A stretch of 62,661 bases of DNA from positions 1 through 62,661 of the forward strand of contig NZ_RCWN01000003.1 of the NCBI RefSeq assembly GCF_003668555.1. The letters run 5' to 3'. Shown in pieces: positions 25,737 through 32,441 of the stretch; the first letter of the stretch is position 1, and each line of letters begins with the position of its first letter. The position numbers were made by a program, and so were the translations under genes. This stretch comes from Notoacmeibacter ruber. Its GTDB lineage: Bacteria > Pseudomonadota > Alphaproteobacteria > Rhizobiales > Rhizobiaceae. The notes below the pieces were generated by a model. The model worked only from the letters and a program-made list of their open reading frames with translations. It was not told the DNA's origin and did no database searches.

Positions 25737-27017
25737 TCAGATGTTGACGGTTGGCAGATCACTGAGGCGAGTGGTGTAGCGGGGCGAACGATGGTCGGCC
25801 CGCAACGCCCATGATCGTTTGTAGCCTTCGCTTGCGAGGACAAGCGTCTTCTTGCCGAAACGATCATTGACCGCATCAAGCGCGCCCATAAGGCGAGCAT
25901 CGCGCGGTCGATCCGGAGGAAACAGAAGGCGAGGGGCCTTGTCGGCGACCACCAGGTCATCAAGGATCACACCGGCCTTGGTGTAGGCATAGCCATTATG
26001 ATCGCGATCACCCTTCCATGCCCGTGCAGCACATCTCAGAGCGGCCTCGACCAGATCGAAGCTGTCGGCCGACATGGGCGTCAGACGCGTGGTCCGCGAT
26101 GCGGAATGCTGGGGCCGCTCTGGCTTATGCCGGTTGGTATGGAAAAACGCCGTGATGGTGCCGGCGACAAGGCCATGAGAGCGCAGCTTTTCCGCTGCAC
26201 GGCTCGCATGGGCCGAAAGAGCCTGCGAGAGCTCGTCGAAGCTGGTCATTGGCGTTCCGGCAGATCGGGTTACGGCCATGCCCTTACGCTGAGGTTCGAC
26301 CTCCTCGATGCCGATGCAAGGCACACCACGCAGTTCGGCGACGAGACGTTCCAGTACGACGGTTCCGATCTTTCGGGCATGGGGCAGGGGCATGGCGCGC
26401 AACTGCGAGGCCCACAAAATGCCCTGGGCCTGCAATTTCGCTTCGGTCGCAGCGCCGACACCCCAGATCTCGCCGATCGGCACGCGATCCAAAACATAGT
26501 CGCGGATGGCGTCGTCCGTCAGATTGCAAATACCGGCGAAAAGCGGATTCTTCTTGGCCGCGAAGTTTGCAAGCTTGGCGAGCGTCTTCGTGGCAGCGAT
26601 GCCGACACAAGTCGGGATGCCGGTTCGCTCGCGCACTTCCTGGCGCATGTCGGACGCCTGAGCGATCATCCGTTCACCGAAGCCAGAAAGATCGACGAAG
26701 GTTTCATCGATCGAATAGACTTCAAAACGCGGAGAGAAGCCGCCAATCGTATCAACGACGCGCCGGCTCATATCGCCGTAGAGTGTGTAATTGGACGAAA
26801 AGACCCTGATGCCGTGCCGTTCGATCACATCGCGCATCTTGAAGGCTGGCGCACCCATCTTGATGCCGAGCGCCTTGGCTTCCTCCGAGCGTGCAATCGC
26901 GCAGCCATCATTGTTCGACAGGACGATGACCGGCACACCGGCAAGGCGCGGATCGAAAACGCGCTCGCAACTGACGTAGAAATTGTTGCAGTCGATCAGG
27001 GCGATGGGGTCGGCCAT
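25737..27017 (-). CDS. umuC: Y-family DNA polymerase (UmuC-like)
   Basis: A 426-residue translesion polymerase. The first catalytic Asp lies in [18 protein letters not shown] (about 5-22), and [11 protein letters not shown] (near 100) supplies the other acidic pair. Helix-hairpin-helix and little-finger domains follow, and the C-terminal DUF4113-like part ends with [15 protein letters not shown]. It lies 5 bases after umuD. Plasmid-borne copies increase mutation and survival after DNA damage. Start at 27017 begins the conserved [10 protein letters not shown]. Confidence 0.93.
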   Translation of the reverse strand: MADPIALIDCNNFYVSCERVFDPRLAGVPVIVLSNNDGCAIARSEEAKALGIKMGAPAFKMRDVIERHGIRVFSSNYTLYGDMSRRVVDTIGGFSPRFEVYSIDETFVDLSGFGERMIAQASDMRQEVRERTGIPTCVGIAATKTLAKLANFAAKKNPLFAGICNLTDDAIRDYVLDRVPIGEIWGVGAATEAKLQAQGILWASQLRAMPLPHARKIGTVVLERLVAELRGVPCIGIEEVEPQRKGMAVTRSAGTPMTSFDELSQALSAHASRAAEKLRSHGLVAGTITAFFHTNRHKPERPQHSASRTTRLTPMSADSFDLVEAALRCAARAWKGDRDHNGYAYTKAGVILDDLVVADKAPRLLFPPDRPRDARLMGALDAVNDRFGKKTLVLASEGYKRSWALRADHRSPRYTTRLSDLPTVNI

Positions 27018-27022
27018 CGGAT

Positions 27023-27451
27023 TTATTCGACCGGAAGGCGGCGCACGACGCCGGCGACGACGCCCCAAATCTCGGTCGATTCCGTGACCTTGATCGGCGC
27101 GTAGCGATCGCCATGGGAGCGTGGATCGAGAAAATACACGCCTTCACGTCGGGCCAGTTTCTTGAGCGTGACGGCTCCGTCGACCACGGCAAGAACGATC
27201 CGTCCAAGCCGTTTCTTGCCGGCGCGGTCAACGGCAATCAGATCGCCGTCCATTATGCCTTCGGCCTCCAGACTATCGCCTGACACGCGCCACCAGAAGA
27301 TGGCGCTCTCGTGGCGAACGATCCAGGCAATCGGATCGATCGTATCTTCCAGATCGTCGGCCGCGGGCGATGGAAACCCCGCCGCGACGTTGACCGTGGC
27401 AAAGGGAAGCAGCTGCGGAGAGACCGCGATGCGGGCGAAATGAAGGATCAT
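27023..27451 (-). CDS. umuD: UmuD-like self-cleaving protein (S24 peptidase)
   Basis: A 142-residue protein. A cleavage site is likely at Ala-Gly in VAAGFPSPA (about 22-30). The catalytic serine is in [11 protein letters not shown] (near 58) and the catalytic lysine in VTLKKLARR (near 95). RecA-stimulated cleavage converts it to the active polymerase subunit. An upstream in-frame ATG at 27466 falls inside the SOS box, so I use 27451. Confidence 0.9.
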   Translation of the reverse strand: MILHFARIAVSPQLLPFATVNVAAGFPSPAADDLEDTIDPIAWIVRHESAIFWWRVSGDSLEAEGIMDGDLIAVDRAGKKRLGRIVLAVVDGAVTLKKLARREGVYFLDPRSHGDRYAPIKVTESTEIWGVVAGVVRRLPVE

Positions 27452-27460
27452 GACCTTGCA

Positions 27461-27475
27461 GAACATAAAGCGAAC
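27461..27475 (-). promoter_or_regulatory. LexA-binding SOS box
   Basis: GAACATAAAGCGAAC matches the alphaproteobacterial SOS box GAAC-N7-GAAC exactly. It lies 10 bases upstream of the umuD start and just downstream of the -10 box, so LexA bound there should block transcription. Confidence 0.88.
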
Positions 27476-27482
27476 ATTTTAC

Positions 27483-27512
27483 ATATAAGAAGCGCGATAA
27501 TTCGGCTGTCAA
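27483..27512 (-). promoter_or_regulatory. umuD promoter
   Basis: On the minus strand TTGACA (27512-27507) is followed after 18 bases by TTATAT (27488-27483). The start of transcription would fall inside or beside the SOS box. Confidence 0.65.
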
Positions 27513-27665
27513 CGTTAGGATGAAAAGCATGGTTATGACCCAACGTCCGCTTCTGGAGGACCAATGATCATTTGACGCGGCTGTTTCCAGTGGCGGCGAA
27601 CCTGGCCGAACGGCCATAATCCTGATCATTTCGGCACCTGCGTCCGGAATCGAGACGGCGCGACC

Positions 27666-27890
27666 ATGGGTGTCGTCGTCAAGCATTTCGACGATCGTTG
27701 GAACTGGGCGGCCTATGATGCGGATACGAACCCGCGCGGCCTGGAGGACACAAAGGCGCTGGCCAAACTTCAGGTCGAGCGGCGCGCACGATCCATGCGC
27801 AAGGAACCGAATTTCATGTATAGGGCCGGATATAAATCGCCCAGCGCCAAAATGATGGAGCGCCGCTCATGTGCAATCTCTACTCCATGA
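27666..27890 (+). CDS. Small basic protein upstream of SRAP gene
   Basis: A 74-residue protein with VKHFDDRWNWAAYDADTNPRGLEDTKALAKL and a basic tail. It overlaps the start of the SRAP gene by 22 bases, so they may be coupled. No family is recognised. Ribosome-site support is weak. It lies divergent to umuDC, and the shared gap contains the SOS box. Confidence 0.45.
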   Translation: MGVVVKHFDDRWNWAAYDADTNPRGLEDTKALAKLQVERRARSMRKEPNFMYRAGYKSPSAKMMERRSCAISTP

Positions 27891-28522
27891 CGAGCACGCA
27901 AGCAGCGATCCGCGACCTTGTGAAGGGCATGACGGACAAGACCGGCAATCTGCCGCCGCTCCCTGGCATCTTTCCTGATACGCAAGCGCCGATCGTGCGA
28001 AACGGCGCCGATGGTCTGGAGATGGTCACGGCCCGTTGGGGCATGCCGTCGCCGCAGAAGGCGCTGGAGAACAAGAAGACCGACCCGGGCGTCACCAATG
28101 TCCGGCGGACGGAATCGCCTCACTGGCGCCGTTGGTTGAGCATCGAACATCGATGCCTGGTGCCGTTCACCTCTTTCAGTGAATACGACACGATCGACGG
28201 CACGAAAGTGCCGGTCTGGTTCGCGGCCAATGATGATCGGCCGCTTCTGTTCTTCGCCGGAATCTGGACGAATTGGACGGCGGTTTGGAAAATGAAGGAG
28301 GGCGAGGTCAACGTCGATCGCTACGGCTTCCTGACCTGCGAGCCGAATGCGGAAGTGAAGGCCGTCCATCCGCGGGCTATGCCTGTCATCTTGACGACGG
28401 TCGAAGAGCGCGAGGTCTGGCAGCGGGCCGACTGGAATGAATCCAAAGACCTGCAACGCCCCTTGCCGGATGGCGCATTGCGGATTGTGGCGAAAGGCGA
28501 AAAAAAGGACGCTGGACCCTGA
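27869..28522 (+). CDS. SRAP-domain protein (YedK/HMCES-like)
   Basis: A 217-residue protein starting MCNLYS, where Cys2 becomes the catalytic N-terminal residue that crosslinks to abasic sites in single-stranded DNA. Other family features visible are ARWGMPSP (near 52), NVRRTESPHWRRW (near 74), the CLVPFTSFSEYD motif with catalytic Glu (near 92-103) and HPRAMPVIL with the conserved His (near 168). It protects ssDNA lesions, a reasonable companion for umuDC and for DNA entering as a single strand. Confidence 0.92.
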   Translation: MCNLYSMTSTQAAIRDLVKGMTDKTGNLPPLPGIFPDTQAPIVRNGADGLEMVTARWGMPSPQKALENKKTDPGVTNVRRTESPHWRRWLSIEHRCLVPFTSFSEYDTIDGTKVPVWFAANDDRPLLFFAGIWTNWTAVWKMKEGEVNVDRYGFLTCEPNAEVKAVHPRAMPVILTTVEEREVWQRADWNESKDLQRPLPDGALRIVAKGEKKDAGP

Positions 28523-28666
28523 GCCACTGTTTGCCAGGCCAATCTACCTTCAGACTGAGCGATCCCGCCCAGGAACGGTTCGCGCACGGCATCCGTTTGC
28601 ATGGAGCGTCATGAGCCCGTCGCTCGCTCGCGGAACTCTGCTCTATTGGATAGAAAGAGACGGACA

Positions 28667-28984
28667 ATGAAAAAACGGATTAGCCTTCGATCATCGCCAT
28701 CGCTTGCGATGGACAATGCTCTGTCCAAATTGACACCAGAGCAACTTGAGCGCTTGGCTGTCGCCGTGATCTGCGCCCAAAGACGACGAGTGGATCATGC
28801 GCAGCGACTGTACGATCGACTCGATTCAATCCAGAAAAGCGCGTCCACGAAGGACGGCGAAGGCGACACGCTGTACCACTATACAAACGCCGTCCTATCC
28901 ATGAAGGCACATCATCAGATTGCCGCGGCCGTAATCGACAGACTTGGATACATCCCGCAAGGCATAAATTCTGGTGAGCGTTGA
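28667..28984 (+). CDS. TraM-like quorum-sensing anti-activator
   Basis: A 105-residue helical protein. The pattern LTPEQLERLAVAVICAQRRRVDHAQRLYD, then YHYTNAVLSMKAHHQIAAAVIDRLGYIP, parallels Agrobacterium TraM, which has a P-x-x-L-E start, an HR..V..A core and a final MHAQMSA...LGFIP. TraM binds TraR and blocks activation of conjugation. No traR or traI gene is seen on this plasmid. Assignment is by eye and moderate. Confidence 0.55.
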   Translation: MKKRISLRSSPSLAMDNALSKLTPEQLERLAVAVICAQRRRVDHAQRLYDRLDSIQKSASTKDGEGDTLYHYTNAVLSMKAHHQIAAAVIDRLGYIPQGINSGER

Positions 28985-29072
28985 CGCATCGAGGATGTCG
29001 GAAACTGTTATCATGAAATGGGCAATGGCTGCGTGTCGAGACACCCGCCATTGACTTGCGGAATTGAAGAGA

Positions 29073-29558
29073 ATGGCAAGGAGCCGGACACTGGACAACG
29101 AAGCCTATAAAAACCGAATGGGACTCGTCGAAACCACAGATCCCGAAGTCGACAAGCCGATTCATAGACGTTCGGGTTTTCGCGGCATACAGGAATTCTC
29201 CGAGATGGATGCCGCGATCGGCAAATTAATTCGGGAACGTCGAGACGCTATCCCTCTCACACGCAACGAGCTTGGCGAGTTGCTGGGACTATCAGCGCAA
29301 GTGTATGGGCGATATGAGCGTGGGTTCTCGAAGATGACTGCGACACGAATGGTCCATCTTGCCGAACTGCTCGATTTTCATCCGATCGAATTGTTGGGTG
29401 AAATCGCTCCACATTTCTTTGGAGAGAACGAGGAAGACGCCGAAAAGAAACTGCAGCTTTGCGTTGGCATATTCGACCTGCCGCCAGAAACCGCCGCCGC
29501 TTTCTTGCATATCGTCGACCACGGCATGAAAAGCGGCAAGGGTAGGGCGCTCTCATAG
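29073..29558 (+). CDS. XRE-family transcriptional regulator
   Basis: A 161-residue protein. The helix-turn-helix spans about 52-105 (IGKLIRERRDAIPLTRNELGELLGLSAQVYGRYERG), with FSKMTATRMVHLAELLDFHPIELL closing the domain. The C-terminal 50 residues are helical. An ATG at 29073 follows GAAGAGA; a TTG at 29064 is less likely. It probably regulates neighbouring plasmid genes. Confidence 0.82.
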   Translation: MARSRTLDNEAYKNRMGLVETTDPEVDKPIHRRSGFRGIQEFSEMDAAIGKLIRERRDAIPLTRNELGELLGLSAQVYGRYERGFSKMTATRMVHLAELLDFHPIELLGEIAPHFFGENEEDAEKKLQLCVGIFDLPPETAAAFLHIVDHGMKSGKGRALS

Positions 29559-29618
29559 TGGTGGTTCGGCGCAAGGTAAGTCGGAATCGATTGCGTCAAA
29601 CAGCGGGTCGCGATCTGC

Positions 29619-29714
29619 ATGAATAACGGAACGGCGCGGCTTCTCATGGCACTCGCCATCTTCTTGTCCCTTGCATCCTGCGTTGGCCATGGCTGGCTGA
29701 CATTCGCAGGCTAA
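29619..29714 (+). CDS. Very small putative lipoprotein
   Basis: A 31-residue open frame encoding a lipoprotein-like signal: basic-poor start, LLMALAIFLSLASC with Cys21 as possible lipid site, then only ten residues ending in FAG. Peptides like this include entericidin- and lysis-protein-like lipoproteins. There is no strong ribosome site, so the call is tentative. A clear terminator hairpin follows 30 bases later, which supports a transcript ending here. Confidence 0.35.
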   Translation: MNNGTARLLMALAIFLSLASCVGHGWLTFAG

Positions 29715-29744
29715 GCGGAGCCTAGCATCCGGGGCATGGCGAAA

Positions 29745-29770
29745 GGCGCCCTGACCGAAGTCAGGGCGCC
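29745..29770 (+). terminator. Terminator hairpin
   Basis: GGCGCCCTGAC (29745-29755) pairs perfectly with GTCAGGGCGCC (29760-29770) across a four-base loop. It lies between converging genes and may serve both, although T runs are lacking. Confidence 0.6.
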
Positions 29771-29774
29771 ACCC

Positions 29775-29960
29775 TCATGATGGCTGTTCTGTTTTGCCGA
29801 GTTCAAGGCGGTAGCCGAATTCGAGCTTGGCGATGAACGGAATGGTGAAAGCGACCGTGATCCGCAATTGACCCTTGTGGGTCATGTGGCGGATCAGTTT
29901 ATTGGCGATCCGGGACATGAGGCGACCGGTTCTGCGGCAGAAGTGCATTAGTGTTTTCAT
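29775..29960 (-). CDS. Small basic protein of unknown function
   Basis: A 61-residue protein starting MKTLMHFCRRTGRLMSRIAN. The ATG is preceded by a strong AAGGAGATACGCT site, which supports translation. The C-terminal half reads ITVAFTIPFIAKLEFGYRLEL. No family is recognised. Part of its coding sequence recurs in inverted orientation near 30205-30295. Confidence 0.55.
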   Translation of the reverse strand: MKTLMHFCRRTGRLMSRIANKLIRHMTHKGQLRITVAFTIPFIAKLEFGYRLELGKTEQPS

Positions 29961-30204
29961 AGCGTATCTCCTTGAGAGGCTGTTGATGCGTAATCGCGGA
30001 GCTCGACTGCGCCGCGGGACCGCTGACCGCACCGCGCAAGCGGTCGCAACGCAGTGGAGAACCCCAACGGGGTTGCGGTCTTGAAGCGGGAACGGGGCGT
30101 ATCGTGCGCAGCATAGGATTACGCACGGCCTCTCCAGGATCGTTTGAAAACACCGAGCTTCGTTGCTCCGGTCAACTCGTCGATCGCCAATAAACCGAGC
30201 CAGG

Positions 30205-30295
30205 CTGAAAGACTGGATCACGGTCGCTTTCACCATGCCGTTGCGACCCATGGTTTCATTGTGGCCAAAACAGAACAGCCATCATGAGGGCGGGG
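30205..30295 (+). pseudogene. Inverted broken copy of the 29775-29960 gene
   Basis: The plus strand here has GGATCACGGTCGCTTTCACC and CAAAACAGAACAGCCATCAT, both also present in the minus-strand gene at 29775-29960. Encoded traces are WITVAFTMP and KQNSHHEGG against RITVAFTIP and KTEQPS. The middle has diverged and the frame is broken. An inverted duplication followed by decay is the simplest reading. Confidence 0.6.
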
Positions 30296-30373
30296 CTGCG
30301 GTTAGCAGGGCCGTTTCGCCGTGTGGGAAAGGAGTACGAGGAAGGGGCGTAGGGGCTTCCTCGGCCATCAGGA

Positions 30374-30440
30374 TGGGGGCTGTCTGCCCCCTATGCGCCT
30401 TTAGCGCATTCCCCCGAGGATATTTTTGGAAAGATGATGG
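30374..30440 (+). repeat. Intergenic hairpin element, copy 1
   Basis: A GGGGGCTGTCTGCCCCC hairpin, then TGCGCCTTTAGCGCA, then CCCCGAGGATATTTTTGG and AAGATGATGG. Copy 2 is at 36757-36832. From memory this type of element is frequent downstream of genes in Rhodobacteraceae genomes. Confidence 0.6.
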
Positions 30441-30475
30441 AGAAGGGGAGAAAGGGCGGCCGAAGCCGCCCGATC

Positions 30476-30802
30476 TTAGCTCTCGACAACCTTCTTGTGC
30501 AGGAGGTCGAAATCATTGGCGGCAAGGGTGAAGCCGTAGACCTTCTGGCCGTCCTTTTCGTAGTCGCTCTGGCGGATCGTGCCGCGAGTGTGGATCAGGT
30601 CGCCGGAGCCGATATTGTCGAGCACCCATTTCATGGCGCGTTCGTTAAAGATGGTCACTTCATTCCAGAAGGGGTTGGACTGGAACTCGCCATTGTTGTC
30701 CTTGCGGCCGTATTCGGCGGCGACGGAAACGCGAAGGGTCGGGCCGACTTCCTTGATCTTTCCAACTCGGCCGATGATCTGAAATTCTGCGAATGTCCGC
30801 AT
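30476..30802 (-). CDS. ssb: Single-strand DNA-binding protein (OB fold)
   Basis: A 108-residue protein similar to the OB-fold half of SSB: MRTFAEFQIIGRVGKI..VGPTLRVSVAAEY at the start, NPFWNEVTIFNERAMKWV in the middle, and GDLIHTRGTIRQSDYEKDGQKVYGFTL at the end. It lacks the long acidic-tipped tail of housekeeping SSB. It probably coats plasmid single strands during transfer. The start has a GGAGAC-like site. Confidence 0.85.
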   Translation of the reverse strand: MRTFAEFQIIGRVGKIKEVGPTLRVSVAAEYGRKDNNGEFQSNPFWNEVTIFNERAMKWVLDNIGSGDLIHTRGTIRQSDYEKDGQKVYGFTLAANDFDLLHKKVVES

Positions 30803-30867
30803 GATTGTCTCCTGTGATGCGTGTTTCGGTAAAAAGCGGACAGGCTGGGACGCGATGCGATCAAACC

Positions 30868-30905
30868 AAAAAGCGGAGGGTCCGCAAGGCGGAAACCGCT
30901 TTTTT
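30868..30905. terminator. Bidirectional terminator hairpin
   Basis: AAAAAGCGG (30868-30876) pairs with CCGCTTTTTT (30896-30905), with an inner TCCGCAAGGCGGA hairpin. T tracts occur on both strands, so it could stop transcription from either side. Confidence 0.7.
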
Positions 30906-31194
30906 AATTGAAGGGCACTCTTGAAGAGCTGCCCGGTCGCTAAGAGTGGACCAAGCCAGGTTCAGCGTCCGAAACACGCCTCACGGGGCGATTGGGTACG
31001 TCTTCGGTTTCATCGGAGGCCGATGAATGGCTTGCGGGAAATGGCTTCATGCGACAGTGGCGGGCGTCGGTGCGACGGCTGCACATCAAACGTCTTAGTC
31101 CAATGGGGTAACGAGGCCACTGAACTGCGCTTATACAAAACGCGGGATAAGTCATTGGATATTCGAACTGCGATATGCAGTATGCGATATGCGG

Positions 31195-31275
31195 ACTAGG
31201 CGGCCCCCTCCAGATGTTCAGCTTTGGCGTTCTCGCCGGGCTCGACAGTCTCGAACAACAAACGCAGGTCGAGCT
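31195..31275 (-). pseudogene. Duplicated 3' end of antitoxin gene
   Basis: About 80 bases closely match 31619-31700, the 3' end of the antitoxin gene: both share GCGGC(C/A)CCCTCCAGATGTTC and GACAGTCTCGAAC. The rest of the gene is not present. It looks like a remnant of tandem duplication with the HTH gene at 31306-31584 in between. Confidence 0.65.
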
Positions 31276-31305
31276 AGGCCGCGCTGCGCCGCGCCAAACG
31301 GCTGC

Positions 31306-31584
31306 CTAAACAACGGCCTTGGCGACAAGATCCGGGTCAGCCGCGATCACGCGAAGATAGGCGACGGCATAATCCGGAGCCGTGACGCGCGCTTGCTCCC
31401 AATCGCGGAGCGTTCCAACGGGAACACAAAACCGCGTGGCAAACTCTAGCCGCGAAAGCGCGAGTGCGGTTCGCGTCATTCTGACAAAGCGCGCCCGCTG
31501 ACCCCGTTCCATGGCCTCTGCCGTGACATCGAAATCTTCGGGATCGTTTGGATCAGCCGGCAGCTCGATTTCGTCCGTACTCAT
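31306..31584 (-). CDS. HTH protein, third gene of toxin-antitoxin cluster
   Basis: A 92-residue protein. An acidic N-terminus (DEIELPADPNDPEDFD) leads to a helix-turn-helix (TALALSRLEFATRFCVPVGTLRDWEQ, about 40-65), the layout of antitoxins paired with RelE- or BrnT-like toxins, and the end is AYLRVIAADPDLVAKAV. It starts 35 bases after the antitoxin stop. It may be an orphan antitoxin that lost its toxin or a co-regulator of the pair upstream. Confidence 0.75.
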   Translation of the reverse strand: MSTDEIELPADPNDPEDFDVTAEAMERGQRARFVRMTRTALALSRLEFATRFCVPVGTLRDWEQARVTAPDYAVAYLRVIAADPDLVAKAVV

Positions 31585-31619
31585 GCGTCACCCTCGCTGA
31601 ATGTTTCAAGGCGACGCAG

Positions 31620-31958
31620 TTAAGCGGCACCCTCCAGATGTTCGGCTTCGGCGTCCTCGCTCGTATCGACAGTCTCGAACGACAAACGCAAACCCAAGGC
31701 TTTGGAGACTTTCAAGATTGTGTCGAGTGTCGGATTGCCTTCACCCGATAGCGCCTTGTTCAATCCGACGCGCGATATGCCGGTTTCGCGTGAAAGCTGG
31801 CTCATGTTTCGCGCACGGGCGATCACCCCAAGAGCGCGCGCGATATAGGCTGGATCGTCACCACCTTCATCCATGGCCGCATGAAGGAATTCAACGACAT
31901 CATCTTCGTCTTCGATATAATCTGCCGCATCGAAACGGCTAAATTCCACGTCTTTCAT
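31620..31958 (-). CDS. HigA-like antitoxin
   Basis: A 112-residue protein starting MKDVEFSRFDAADYI. The XRE-like helix-turn-helix is ARALGVIARARNMSQLSRETGISRVGLNKALSGEGNPTLDTILKV (about 42-86), characteristic of 'addiction module antidote' proteins. The ATG at 31958 overlaps the toxin stop as ATGA and has GGAAAGGG upstream, so I prefer it to the ATG at 31976. It should neutralise the preceding toxin. Confidence 0.87.
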   Translation of the reverse strand: MKDVEFSRFDAADYIEDEDDVVEFLHAAMDEGGDDPAYIARALGVIARARNMSQLSRETGISRVGLNKALSGEGNPTLDTILKVSKALGLRLSFETVDTSEDAEAEHLEGAA

Positions 31959-32260
31959 TGGCTTGACCCTTTCCATGTTTCCGCCAGTTCGCGGGCAGTC
32001 TGAATATCACGGGCCTGGCTCGATTTATCGCCACCGCAAAGCAGTATCACGACCATATGGCCGCGCCGCGTGAAATAGACCCGATAGCCCGGTCCATAGG
32101 GAATACGCAGTTCGGAAATGCCTCCGCCAACAGACTTGGCATCGCCAACATTGCCGTCTTCCAGCCGCACCAAGCGAGCGGCGATCCGCTGCTTGGCCCG
32201 ACGATCTTTCAGACCGCCCAGCCACTTCGTAAAAACAGAGCTTTGAATAATCTGAAACAT
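31955..32260 (-). CDS. RelE/HigB-type toxin
   Basis: A 101-residue protein of the addiction-module killer family: FTKWLGGLKDRRAKQRIAARLVRLEDGNVGDAKSVGGGISELRIPYGPGYRVYF, then VVILLCGGDKSSQARDI. The basic residues in the ELRI..GPGYRVYF and CGGDKSSQ motifs are where RelE-like ribosome-dependent RNases keep their active site. Toxin first, antitoxin second. Its promoter seems to give a leaderless mRNA. Confidence 0.88.
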   Translation of the reverse strand: MFQIIQSSVFTKWLGGLKDRRAKQRIAARLVRLEDGNVGDAKSVGGGISELRIPYGPGYRVYFTRRGHMVVILLCGGDKSSQARDIQTARELAETWKGSSQ

Positions 32261-32266
32261 GTGAAT

Positions 32267-32308
32267 ACTATAGTTATCACTTTTCGAACCGTCAACTGTA
32301 GTTATCAG
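32267..32308 (-). promoter_or_regulatory. Toxin-antitoxin promoter with direct-repeat operators
   Basis: On the minus strand TTGACG (32295-32290) and TATAGT (32272-32267) are 17 bases apart, and the toxin ATG lies 6 bases after the -10, so the mRNA is predicted to be leaderless. Plus-strand TAGTTATCAC (32271-32280) and TAGTTATCAG (32299-32308), 28 bases apart, flank the -35 and overlap the -10, as expected of antitoxin operators. Confidence 0.65.
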
Positions 32309-32331
32309 TTTCGAGCTGCAACTCTAAAAAA

Positions 32332-32383
32332 CCCCCGCCCGAAAGCGGGGGCCAAGTCATCCTCACCACGAAGGACGTAAGCG
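32332..32383 (-). terminator. Terminator with conserved upstream hairpin, copy 1
   Basis: Reading leftward, GCGGGGG-like and CCCCCGC-like arms (32332-32351) are followed by a T6 run, ending transcription of the ParB-like gene. Just before it is CGTCCTTCGTGGTGAGGA (about 32361-32378), also found at 36668-36690 before another terminator. The paired hairpin and terminator recur as a unit. Confidence 0.75.
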
Positions 32384-32441
32384 GTTCCAGCCTTCTGCGG
32401 GCCGATAGGGCAGGGCGCTTCGCGCGCCCCGCCCACCAATG

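Larger units (their letters stand above)
29961..30475. other. Gap with inverted partial gene copy and intergenic repeat
   Basis: Contains a broken inverted copy of the gene at 29775-29960 (about 30205-30295 on the plus strand) and one copy of a hairpin-rich intergenic element (30374-30440). No intact gene is supported in the stretch. Confidence 0.55.
30803..31305. other. Gap between ssb and toxin-antitoxin cluster
   Basis: Holds a terminator hairpin (30868-30905), a short run of TGCGATATGC-like words near 31160-31195 resembling those near oriT, and a 3' fragment duplicated from the antitoxin gene (31195-31275). No full gene is supported. Confidence 0.5.
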
